This document shows, piece by piece, positions 1 through 6,749 of a stretch of DNA of 11,043 bases; positions within the stretch are counted from its first letter, which is position 1; every line of letters begins with the position of its first letter. This DNA is from Hirudo medicinalis (Eukaryota > Annelida > Clitellata > Hirudinida > Hirudinidae), in assembly GCA_011800805.1 (NCBI GenBank), contig MPNW01001502.1, forward strand, positions 13,498-24,540, in the 5' to 3' direction. The translations under genes were made by a program, and so were the position numbers. The notes below the pieces were generated by a model, which was not told where the DNA came from, ran no database searches, and was given only the letters and a program-made list of their open reading frames with translations.

Positions 1-78
1 TGGGTACGCATTGCCCAGGTAGACAAAGACGGCACCAAAGAGTATTCTAAAATAGTACAGGCCGTGGCAAAGGACTGA
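1..78 (+). CDS. C-terminal end of an unidentified, probably secreted protein (partial)
   Basis: An open frame enters from the left edge and gives 25 residues before a TGA at 76-78. The piece contains RIAQVDKDGT followed by EYSKIVQ. This resembles the last strands of the beta-sandwich or fibronectin-like module that in many Bacteroidota secreted proteins comes just before a type IX secretion sorting domain (the 'YRI.QVD.DG...YSKIV' pattern). Here the protein ends about six residues after that pattern, so no sorting domain follows. The catalytic or binding part lies outside the window and the function cannot be named. A strong intrinsic terminator about 75 bases downstream supports this being the true end of a transcription unit. 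It converges on the fucose operon. Confidence 0.6.
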   Translation, partial: WVRIAQVDKDGTKEYSKIVQAVAKD

Positions 79-151
79 CCGGTTCGGGGCAGAGAGGGTA
101 CCGCTATCCTCTCCCAAGTTTTTTCTTTTCTTAGAGGTTATCAAGAATGCG

Positions 152-177
152 ACCCGGATTTCTATCCGGGTTTTTTT
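152..177 (+). terminator. Rho-independent terminator
   Basis: A perfect 8-bp stem (ACCCGGAT at 152-159 pairing with ATCCGGGT at 164-171) closes a TTCT loop and runs straight into seven T residues (171-177). It lies about 75 bases after the stop of the partial plus-strand gene and would end that transcript. The opposite strand has no comparable T-run, so it is best read as a plus-strand terminator. Confidence 0.9.
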
Positions 178-481
178 GGGGGGCGATTGGCCTTTGGATG
201 GATTTCGAAATTTGGATTTCAATAAAATCTGTAGGGAACCGACAAGCAAATATGGTCGGTCTTTTACAATCGTAAACATCCTTTATCTAGGGTGCGTTAA
301 AGTGTCCCCACAATAACCTGCCTTGCGAGGTAGCAGACGCCCCTCTGAAAAAGGGGGGGGGTGAAAATCTTAAATAGTTTCGTCTGTATCTTTTTTATTG
401 ATAGCGAAGTCAACTGTTATTACAAATAAAACAAATGCCCCCTTGAAAACAACTCGATCTTACGGATATTTCATGCCGAAA
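178..481. other. Intergenic region, no gene seen
   Basis: About 300 bases separate the terminator from the end of the convergent fucosidase gene. I see no convincing ORF, tRNA or conserved RNA. Visible features are a run of nine G (353-361), a weak CCCCT/AGGGG hairpin just before and overlapping it, and a motif near 293-309 that faintly resembles an insertion-sequence end. No canonical terminator for the minus-strand operon is evident; stem candidates here lack a following T-run in that direction. Confidence 0.6.
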
Positions 482-1579
482 TCATAAACTCAGTATCTGT
501 TTTAACTGCATCAAAAGTGCTCCATCTTTTTGGCGTATCCTTCCCTCCCTGTTGGGGGGGCAGTTTAAAATGAGTATATTGTCCTTGTCCGTGGCTTTTT
601 TATATAGTTCGGCCAGCTCGTTGATGGGTTTAAAAGCACTGTCTTTTGTGTTGTAAAACCAACGCTGGCTCATGCAAACGGTGGACTGCCAAGGCATATA
701 ATACCTTTTGCCGTTGTGCGAAAAAATTTTAGGATCGTTGGACGCCGGCAAGTAGGGATCGCCCAATCGAAAATCGCTGGGAAAATACCGAATGGGGTAG
801 CCTTCTTTTTGATCTTGCGGGTGCACGGGGTGGTGGTCGGGGTTTTGAGGCAATCCAATTGTCCAGTTAATACCCACTTGGCAGTTCGGTTGGCGTTTTT
901 TTATGGTTTTATAAATATCGGCCACCGGCCACCGGTAGTTGGGTTTTACCCACCCCCCGTCAAACCAAAACTCTACAATGGGTGTGTGTTTTTCTGCAAT
1001 ATCCATCAGTTCGTTTAGCTGGCTTATCATGTATTGGTTGTAGGCAGCATCCAATAGCGAGTCTTTCACATTGGCGTTTTGTTTTCTATCCCAAAGAGAA
1101 TAGTATAAGCCCAATCCGATATTGTATTTTTTACAAGCTTTTGCAACGGCTTCTATCACATTGGTGGTATTGGCGGAGTTGCCAATATCACAGGTGGTGT
1201 ATTTACTATCCCACAGACAAAACCCCTCGTGGTGTTTGGCTGTAAAAATTACGTATTTCATACCCGCCTCTTTGGCGGTTTTTATCCATTGCTCTGCATC
1301 AACATTAGTAGGTGCATAGCTGGATGCTGGCTTTGAGCCATCCGTCCACTCCTGATCATGAAAAGTATTGATTCCAAAATGAATGAACATTCCATACCTT
1401 CGAGCTATCTGAGCCTTTTGGGCTTTGCTCGGATCGGTGCCGGGCAACGGCTCGATGCTATTTTTTACAGAGGAACAACTCATAATCAGCATCAAAAAAA
1501 ACAGGGAAAACAATAAGGGTATTACGTGATTGTATTTTTTACCTGTTTTGCTAAATACACTGTAAGACTGTTGCATCAT
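482..1579 (-). CDS. GH29 alpha-L-fucosidase, lipoprotein
   Basis: A 365-residue retaining alpha-L-fucosidase of glycoside hydrolase family 29, which releases terminal L-fucose from oligosaccharides. The N-terminus has basic residues, a hydrophobic stretch (about 20-33) and a lipobox ending in Cys35 (LIMSC), so it should be a lipid-anchored envelope protein. Family hallmarks are RRYGMFIHFG (60-69), the TAKHHEGFCLWDS block (113-125) and EFWFDGGW (203-210), in which Asp207 aligns with the GH29 nucleophile. The protein is close to a bare (beta/alpha)8 catalytic domain and lacks the C-terminal beta-sandwich of many relatives. The acid/base residue cannot be assigned by eye. It is the last gene of the minus-strand operon and starts only 18 bases after the GH3 stop, so the two are surely co-transcribed. 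The second Met codon is an equally possible start. A 7-base C-run in the CPPNREG region (bases 553-559) is intact. Confidence 0.93.
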   Translation of the reverse strand: MMQQSYSVFSKTGKKYNHVIPLLFSLFFLMLIMSCSSVKNSIEPLPGTDPSKAQKAQIARRYGMFIHFGINTFHDQEWTDGSKPASSYAPTNVDAEQWIKTAKEAGMKYVIFTAKHHEGFCLWDSKYTTCDIGNSANTTNVIEAVAKACKKYNIGLGLYYSLWDRKQNANVKDSLLDAAYNQYMISQLNELMDIAEKHTPIVEFWFDGGWVKPNYRWPVADIYKTIKKRQPNCQVGINWTIGLPQNPDHHPVHPQDQKEGYPIRYFPSDFRLGDPYLPASNDPKIFSHNGKRYYMPWQSTVCMSQRWFYNTKDSAFKPINELAELYKKATDKDNILILNCPPNREGRIRQKDGALLMQLKQILSL

Positions 1580-1597
1580 TTTACATTGATGATAAGA

Positions 1598-3808
1598 TTA
1601 ATAAATTTGATACGCATCGCCGGCAATGGTAAGTGTTGCTTTTAAGCCGCTCGCGTGCTTGGGTTGTCCGCCGCCGATAAACACTTCTACGGTACCTGCT
1701 CTTTCGGTTACATTGCCTTGCGCATCGGCCAAAGCCAGTTCTTCGGGTGTTAGCTCAAAGGCAACTTGTTTAGATTCACCTGCCTTTAGCGAAATACGTT
1801 TGAAACCCTTTAGCGCACAAATAGGAACAGGCTGCTGGTTGTGGTTTCGAGGATGTACTACGTATAGCTGTACCACTTCATCGCCATCGCGGTTTCCGGT
1901 ATTGGTAACGGTTAGAACTGCCTGAACAGTAGTGCCGGTTTTTACGTCTTTGTTTACCGCCAAATCGGAGTAAGCAAATGTTGTATAGCTGAGGCCATAT
2001 CCAAAAGGATAGCGTACATCACCTTTAAAATATCGGTAAGTGCGGTAGCTCATCGAATAATCTTCAAACGGCGGAAGATCCTCATCGCCTTTATAAGTAG
2101 TGAGTGGCATACGGCCTGCGGGGTTGTAGTTTCCAAAAAGCACATCGGTAATGGCATCGCCGGCGGCTTGGCCGCCGTACCAAGCTTGTAGAATAGCATT
2201 TGCATATCGGCTTTCCCATTCAAAGTTCATTACCGAGCCTGACATGTTTACCAACACCAACGGGCGGCCTGTTTTTTTCAATGCCTTCATGAAGGCTGTT
2301 TGCACCTGCGGAAGTGCCATGGTGGTACGATCGCCACTGGCAAAACCAGCATATCCACCGGCTCCGGCATCGCCGGCTTCGCCTTCATAATCGGCACTAA
2401 TACCTCCCACAAAAATGATCACATCGGCTTTGCGGGCTTTTGATAGTATTGCGGAAAGAGTGGCTCCGTTTTTCAATGTATCTACAATGCCTGTACCAGG
2501 GAAATAATCAATTTGCACCTTGCTTCCAAATCGGCGCATCAGGCTTTTGTAAGGCGTAATAATTTCACTGGGTACGCCATAATAGTTGGCCAACTGGGTG
2601 TGACCGTTATCGGCATTGGGGCCTATTAGGGCAATGCGTTTTATTTTAGCAGCATTGAGGGGCAACAGTTGTTTTTCGTTTTTCAACAATACCATCGACT
2701 CTTGTGCCATACGGTAAGCGTGTTGTTTGTGTGCATCACACTCCAACACTTCTCTGCCAATGGCAGCATAAGGCATTTTATCCACGGGATCGAATAAGCC
2801 GATACGAAGTAAAATAGTAAACAAGCGGCTAAGTGATACATTGATGTCGCGCTCGGTGATGAGTCCTTTCTGTACGCCTTGCTCCAGCAATTGGTACACA
2901 TTTCCACATTCCAAATCGGTGCCGGCTAATGCGGCATCTTTTGCTGCGGACATATCGCTGGTGTGGGTTTTATGATATCCGGCAAAGTCGCTTACCGCCC
3001 AGCAGTCGGAAGTTACATACCCATCGAACCCCCATTGGTTGCGCAAAATATTGGCCAGCAACACATCGTTGGCGCAGCAAGGGCTGCCTTGCACTCTATT
3101 ATAGGCACACATGACGCCATGCACCTTAGTTTTGGTAACCAATGCACGAAAAGCGGGCAAATAAGTGTCCCACAAGTCGTAGGCCGATGGCCTGGCATCA
3201 AAGGAGTGGCGGTTGTGCTCGGGCCCACTATGCACGGCGTAGTGCTTGGCACAAGCCACGGCCTTTAGATATCGGGGGTCGTTGCCTTCTATGCCGCGCA
3301 CAATGGCCATTCCCATTTGTGCGGTAAGGTAAGGGTCCTCTCCGTAGGTTTCTTGTCCCCGACCCCAACGCGGATCTCTAAAAATATTGATGTTGGGGGT
3401 CCAGTAAGTTAATCCGCGGTATTGGGTTCCGGTTTTTCCTGCTTTCCAGTCTTCATTAAAAAGGGCTCTCCCTTCGGTAGATGTAATATCACCCATGCGT
3501 TGTAACGCCTCGGTATTGAAAGTGGCCGCCATGCCTATTGCCTGGGGAAATACCGTAACCTTTTCATCAGTGCGAGCTACGCCATGCAATGCCTCGTTCC
3601 ACCAATTGTATGCAGGAATACCTAAGCGGGGAACGGCAGGCGACTGGTGCTTCATCAGCAACACTTTTTCTTGAAGGGTAAGGCGCGATATGACGTCCTT
3701 GACCCGAACCTCGATGGGTAAATCGGGGTTATTGAATGGAAAATTATTTTGAGCATTTAGGATGGGGCAGCCCAGCGCAAATGCAGCTACAACAACGACC
3801 TGTTTCAT
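1598..3808 (-). CDS. GH3 beta-glycosidase (beta-xylosidase/beta-glucosidase type), secreted
   Basis: A 736-residue family 3 glycoside hydrolase with the full three-domain layout. The N-terminal (beta/alpha)8 domain spans about 30-340, the alpha/beta sandwich about 375-610, and a fibronectin-III-like domain about 625-730. A signal peptide (1-20, ending NAQ) predicts export. Diagnostic blocks are WWNEALHGVAR (69-79), DPRWGRGQETYGEDP (145-159), KHY (188-190) and VTSDCWAV (265-272), in which Asp268 is the expected nucleophile. The acid/base is probably Glu475 or Glu477 in the YEGEAGD segment. These blocks match the branch with many beta-xylosidases, so removal of non-reducing xylose (or glucose) is likely, but substrate cannot be fixed from sequence. 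It lies between two fucosidase candidates, which suggests sequential trimming of a fucosylated, xylose- or glucose-containing plant glycan. A Cys at position 14 gives only a poor lipobox, so cleavage by signal peptidase I is favoured. Confidence 0.93.
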   Translation of the reverse strand: MKQVVVVAAFALGCPILNAQNNFPFNNPDLPIEVRVKDVISRLTLQEKVLLMKHQSPAVPRLGIPAYNWWNEALHGVARTDEKVTVFPQAIGMAATFNTEALQRMGDITSTEGRALFNEDWKAGKTGTQYRGLTYWTPNINIFRDPRWGRGQETYGEDPYLTAQMGMAIVRGIEGNDPRYLKAVACAKHYAVHSGPEHNRHSFDARPSAYDLWDTYLPAFRALVTKTKVHGVMCAYNRVQGSPCCANDVLLANILRNQWGFDGYVTSDCWAVSDFAGYHKTHTSDMSAAKDAALAGTDLECGNVYQLLEQGVQKGLITERDINVSLSRLFTILLRIGLFDPVDKMPYAAIGREVLECDAHKQHAYRMAQESMVLLKNEKQLLPLNAAKIKRIALIGPNADNGHTQLANYYGVPSEIITPYKSLMRRFGSKVQIDYFPGTGIVDTLKNGATLSAILSKARKADVIIFVGGISADYEGEAGDAGAGGYAGFASGDRTTMALPQVQTAFMKALKKTGRPLVLVNMSGSVMNFEWESRYANAILQAWYGGQAAGDAITDVLFGNYNPAGRMPLTTYKGDEDLPPFEDYSMSYRTYRYFKGDVRYPFGYGLSYTTFAYSDLAVNKDVKTGTTVQAVLTVTNTGNRDGDEVVQLYVVHPRNHNQQPVPICALKGFKRISLKAGESKQVAFELTPEELALADAQGNVTERAGTVEVFIGGGQPKHASGLKATLTIAGDAYQIY

Positions 3809-3908
3809 TTTCTAAATTATTATTTTTATTCGATAATAAACTGTAAAACAACAAACAGCAAGATACGGCAAATAGCTATAAAGGCCGGCGTTTGAAGTGC
3901 ATTTCACT

Positions 3909-5972
3909 TTATTCGATGGTTACATTGGATCCTTCGGGCAATGCTTCCGAATGGCCATATTTGGTTATCTTTTCGCCCGGTGCGGGTACGCCCACCGAAG
4001 GGTTGCCAAGCCAGCCGCCACGCGCTTTTACTGCTGTTTGAATTTTATTGAGCAGCGCATCTAACGGTGTTCGGCCTTTATCATTCACCCACCAAATACC
4101 AATTTTGTCTTTTTCTCTTACCGATGAATATTCTTCTTTGTAATTGACCCTGTAATTCTTTCGTATTTTGTTACCACGCTCATCGCCTCTTGCGCCCACT
4201 ACATCTAATACATTACCTTCTACCCACACCACATTGCCTTCTATTGTAGTGTATTCGGCAATATCGTCTAATGCCAATACTGACGAGCCGTGCATGGCCA
4301 TTGATTTGAAGATCACATTGTCTTTCCACACATTGTCTTTACCTAAGCACCAAGCGTAAATAGCCCCACCCTCATACAATAGTGAATGTGGCTCGGAAAT
4401 TATATTATATTCGATGATGTTTTTGTTGGAATGAAGATAGGGTTTGATTGTTTCTCTGTCGAAACGATAGGTTCCGTTTTCTAACCCGGCTTGAATGTTT
4501 TCGGGCAAATCGTTGAAACGCATTTGGCCCAAGTTCCACGATTGCACTTGTCCTTCAAAATGTCCGGGTTTTGCAATTTTCAAATCGGTCATATAGTTTG
4601 GATGAAGACCTACTGTTGAGATGCCACTATAAGCCGAACGTTGCAGTAAATTATACCGAATCGTGTTGTGCCCGCTTTGATAATTTTGTATAGATGGCGA
4701 ATGCCAATAATTGCCCAATCCATGGTCGTGTATGTAATTGGCTTCGATGATGTTATTTCGATTTACATCTTTTGTACCCGGGCCGTAACCCTCTAAGAAC
4801 AAACCACCGCTACCGGTAAATCCTATTTCGTTTCGTTGCAAAACGATGTGCTGTGCATAATGATTTAGTGTAACGCCGTAAGATCCTGAATACAGAATAG
4901 TATTATTTTTGAGGGTACAGTTTTCTGCCCCCGACATATAAATAGCAGCGTCTACATTTTCCCATTGGCGCATTAGCCATTGGTAAGGCCATTGATCTTC
5001 GGGAAGCCGATCGGTGTAACGGAAAGTAATGCCATCGAGTACAATGTTTTTCACAATTTTGCCTTCTGCCTCATTTCCATAGAGGCGTACCAGCTCGTAC
5101 AGGCGAGGTGCTACCACATTTATGGTATTCATATTTTCGCCATCCATTGGATAGTAGTACACCAATCCTCTTTCCGAATTAACGGCCCAATCGCCAGGGG
5201 TGTCAATGAAATAGGGTACATTTTCAAAAATATAACCACGTTCGGCATTGTTGCGCGAAGTGATAATATTGGTTTGACGACTATTCCATCGAAGTGTTTT
5301 AGCAACAGTATCAACATCGCGAATTACCCCATTTCCCATTACGCCATATTGAAACATAATGCACACCATTTCGGCATCGCCATTGGATGGTAAATGCTTT
5401 AATTGATCATTATCCGAAAAGCGAATTAATTGTCCGGACGCATCGGGCTTGCCAGCTACATGATCTTTGCGCCAATGACGCCAGTAACGATGGTCGGACT
5501 GGGCACGGCGGCGCATTTGATGATTCACATACAAATAATGAAATAGTTGACCTTTGGGGATGCGTGCCACCCATACTTTGCCTCTTACAGATGGATGCAG
5601 TGCATCGTCTGAAGATGTGGATTTTTCCCATCCTAAAATATGCGTAGATCCATCTATAATAGGCTTTTCGTTTGCATAAGCGGTATAAACAACGGGAGCG
5701 CCTTCATTACCCGAATCTTCGGGGCGAAGCACCCAAGTAGAATCTAAGTAGTAGGTGCCCTCCCGAAGATTCACTCTAATTTCAGAATTTGTATTCTTTT
5801 TTTTCAATTGCCTCACTTTTAGCCTAGCGGCTTCTAATGAGCGAAGCGGCGCTTTTATAGTTCCTGCATTTTTATCGTTTCCTTTTGGTGAAACAAACAG
5901 GTTTGTTTTTTGCTGCGCCTGCACACATACACTACTAAAAAGAATTGCTATTACTATTAATTTTTTCATCAT
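3909..5972 (-). CDS. Secreted right-handed beta-helix glycosidase, GH141-like (probable alpha-L-fucosidase)
   Basis: A 687-residue exported protein: signal peptide 1-20 (ending VQAQ), then the start LFVSPKGNDKNAGT and an 'REGTYYLDSTW...IIDG' module typical of single-stranded right-handed beta-helix enzymes. Repeated short helix coils (ENCTLKNNTI, QHIVLQRNEI, NNIIEANYI, HNTIRYNLL) run from about 305 to 610. The arrangement matches GH141-type proteins; known members of that family include an alpha-L-fucosidase acting on rhamnogalacturonan II and a xylanase. Candidate catalytic acids lie in YEGGAIY (533-539) and ALDDI (567-571). Relatives often have Asp-Gly-Gly where this protein has Glu534-Gly-Gly. 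The operon context (GH29, fuconate dehydratase) favours fucosidase, but this is inference; xylosidase or a lyase role is possible. The start is MM, and either Met would serve. It is preceded by 200 bases without a convincing gene and followed by a 100-base gap to the GH3 gene. Confidence 0.8.
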   Translation of the reverse strand: MMKKLIVIAILFSSVCVQAQQKTNLFVSPKGNDKNAGTIKAPLRSLEAARLKVRQLKKKNTNSEIRVNLREGTYYLDSTWVLRPEDSGNEGAPVVYTAYANEKPIIDGSTHILGWEKSTSSDDALHPSVRGKVWVARIPKGQLFHYLYVNHQMRRRAQSDHRYWRHWRKDHVAGKPDASGQLIRFSDNDQLKHLPSNGDAEMVCIMFQYGVMGNGVIRDVDTVAKTLRWNSRQTNIITSRNNAERGYIFENVPYFIDTPGDWAVNSERGLVYYYPMDGENMNTINVVAPRLYELVRLYGNEAEGKIVKNIVLDGITFRYTDRLPEDQWPYQWLMRQWENVDAAIYMSGAENCTLKNNTILYSGSYGVTLNHYAQHIVLQRNEIGFTGSGGLFLEGYGPGTKDVNRNNIIEANYIHDHGLGNYWHSPSIQNYQSGHNTIRYNLLQRSAYSGISTVGLHPNYMTDLKIAKPGHFEGQVQSWNLGQMRFNDLPENIQAGLENGTYRFDRETIKPYLHSNKNIIEYNIISEPHSLLYEGGAIYAWCLGKDNVWKDNVIFKSMAMHGSSVLALDDIAEYTTIEGNVVWVEGNVLDVVGARGDERGNKIRKNYRVNYKEEYSSVREKDKIGIWWVNDKGRTPLDALLNKIQTAVKARGGWLGNPSVGVPAPGEKITKYGHSEALPEGSNVTIE

Positions 5973-6172
5973 TTTCTTTTTTATTGAACACTACTGTTTG
6001 TTCGCTATTTTTTCTTTACATTGAATATCTTCTGGGGATTGGAGAACACTACGGTACACCCTCCCCCATGGATTTACTTTGCTAGGTAAGATATCGAAAA
6101 TGGAGTTTCTGTTTGTAACAACATCGGCAAAAAGAAGAGAGTGATTATTTTTATACGGCATCTTTATTGCAA

Positions 6173-6643
6173 TCAATCAGTATGAAATACTTCTTCCATT
6201 GGGCTCCATGTTTCTCCTTTGGCTATTGCATCGGGCAGCGGAAATTGTGTAGGAGCCGTTTCTTTCCACCACCGCTGGGTAGCCGTATCGGCTGCCATTT
6301 TTGCCATGTCGGATTTAAAATCTGTTCCGGTGTATTCAAAGTAGCTGAACAAATAAGACTTGCCGGCAAGCTCTTTTAAATAAATAGAGTAGTTGCGAAT
6401 GTTGCAATCCGTAAGTGTTTTTAGAACAGCAGGCCATACAGCCGCATGCAGTTTTTTGTAGTAAGCGATTTTTTCTGGTTTAATCCCGGTAATCATCCCG
6501 TAACGTTGGCCGTTCGATACTTTTACGGGGTTTGTTGTGTCTATTTCTTCTTGTGTTGTATCTTTCATTGTGGCTTGGTTGCAAGCCGATGGGAACACAA
6601 AAGCGATTAATGCAATTACCGATAGTTTTGCGATTATTGTCAT
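6173..6643 (-). CDS. RhaM-family (DUF718) sugar mutarotase with lipoprotein signal
   Basis: A 156-residue protein whose C-terminal 110 residues are a clear L-rhamnose mutarotase-family domain (COG3254), which interconverts alpha and beta anomers of 6-deoxy sugars. Visible hallmarks are YYKKLHAAVWPAV (61-73, His66 aligning with the catalytic His of RhaM), NYSIYL (84-89), QRWWKE (123-128) and the terminal MEEVF. COG3254 members also occur in L-fucose clusters as the non-FucU mutarotase, which fits the fuconate dehydratase upstream. Unusually, the domain is preceded by a hydrophobic signal (about 7-17), a lipobox-like PSAC ending at Cys21, and a polar linker (22-45). Classical RhaM is about 104 residues and cytoplasmic. 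The protein is therefore predicted to sit in the envelope, where the fucosidases release sugar. It lies 106 bases downstream of the symporter gene. Confidence 0.9.
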   Translation of the reverse strand: MTIIAKLSVIALIAFVFPSACNQATMKDTTQEEIDTTNPVKVSNGQRYGMITGIKPEKIAYYKKLHAAVWPAVLKTLTDCNIRNYSIYLKELAGKSYLFSYFEYTGTDFKSDMAKMAADTATQRWWKETAPTQFPLPDAIAKGETWSPMEEVFHTD

Positions 6644-6716
6644 TTGATTAAGTTTTTTATTATGGAAGTCTTAGTCATTAATTGAATGGCAGTATTGCAA
6701 CGTTTTGACGCTAACG

Positions 6717-6747
6717 TAAAGATAACAACATCAACTCCATTAGTAAA
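6717..6747 (-). promoter_or_regulatory. Possible Bacteroidota-type promoter before the mutarotase gene
   Basis: Read on the minus strand there is TTTA (6744-6747), 19 bases, then TATCTTTA (6717-6724). The Bacteroidota consensus is TTTG, 19-21 bases, TAnnTTTG, so each box has one mismatch at its final G. It lies just after the symporter stop and would give a leader of about 65 bases to the mutarotase start. It could provide extra expression of the mutarotase and glycosidase half of the operon. The match is weak in this AT-rich gap. Confidence 0.25.
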
Positions 6748-6749
6748 CG

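Noticed and set aside
341..361. CCCCT/AGGGG hairpin as the operon terminator
   Set aside because: The stem is only 5 bp and no T-run follows on the minus strand after the stem.
5755..6024. An 89-codon plus-strand frame rich in Phe over the start of the beta-helix gene
   Set aside because: It is antisense to a well-supported signal peptide and N-terminus; its Phe-rich look comes from the Lys-rich stretch on the other strand.
5991..6176. A 61-codon minus-strand frame between the mutarotase and beta-helix genes
   Set aside because: It begins with TTG overlapping the mutarotase stop (first ATG five codons in), has no recognisable motif, and sits in a 200-base gap that is more simply a spacer. 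It could be a small gene, but nothing in the sequence supports it beyond being open.
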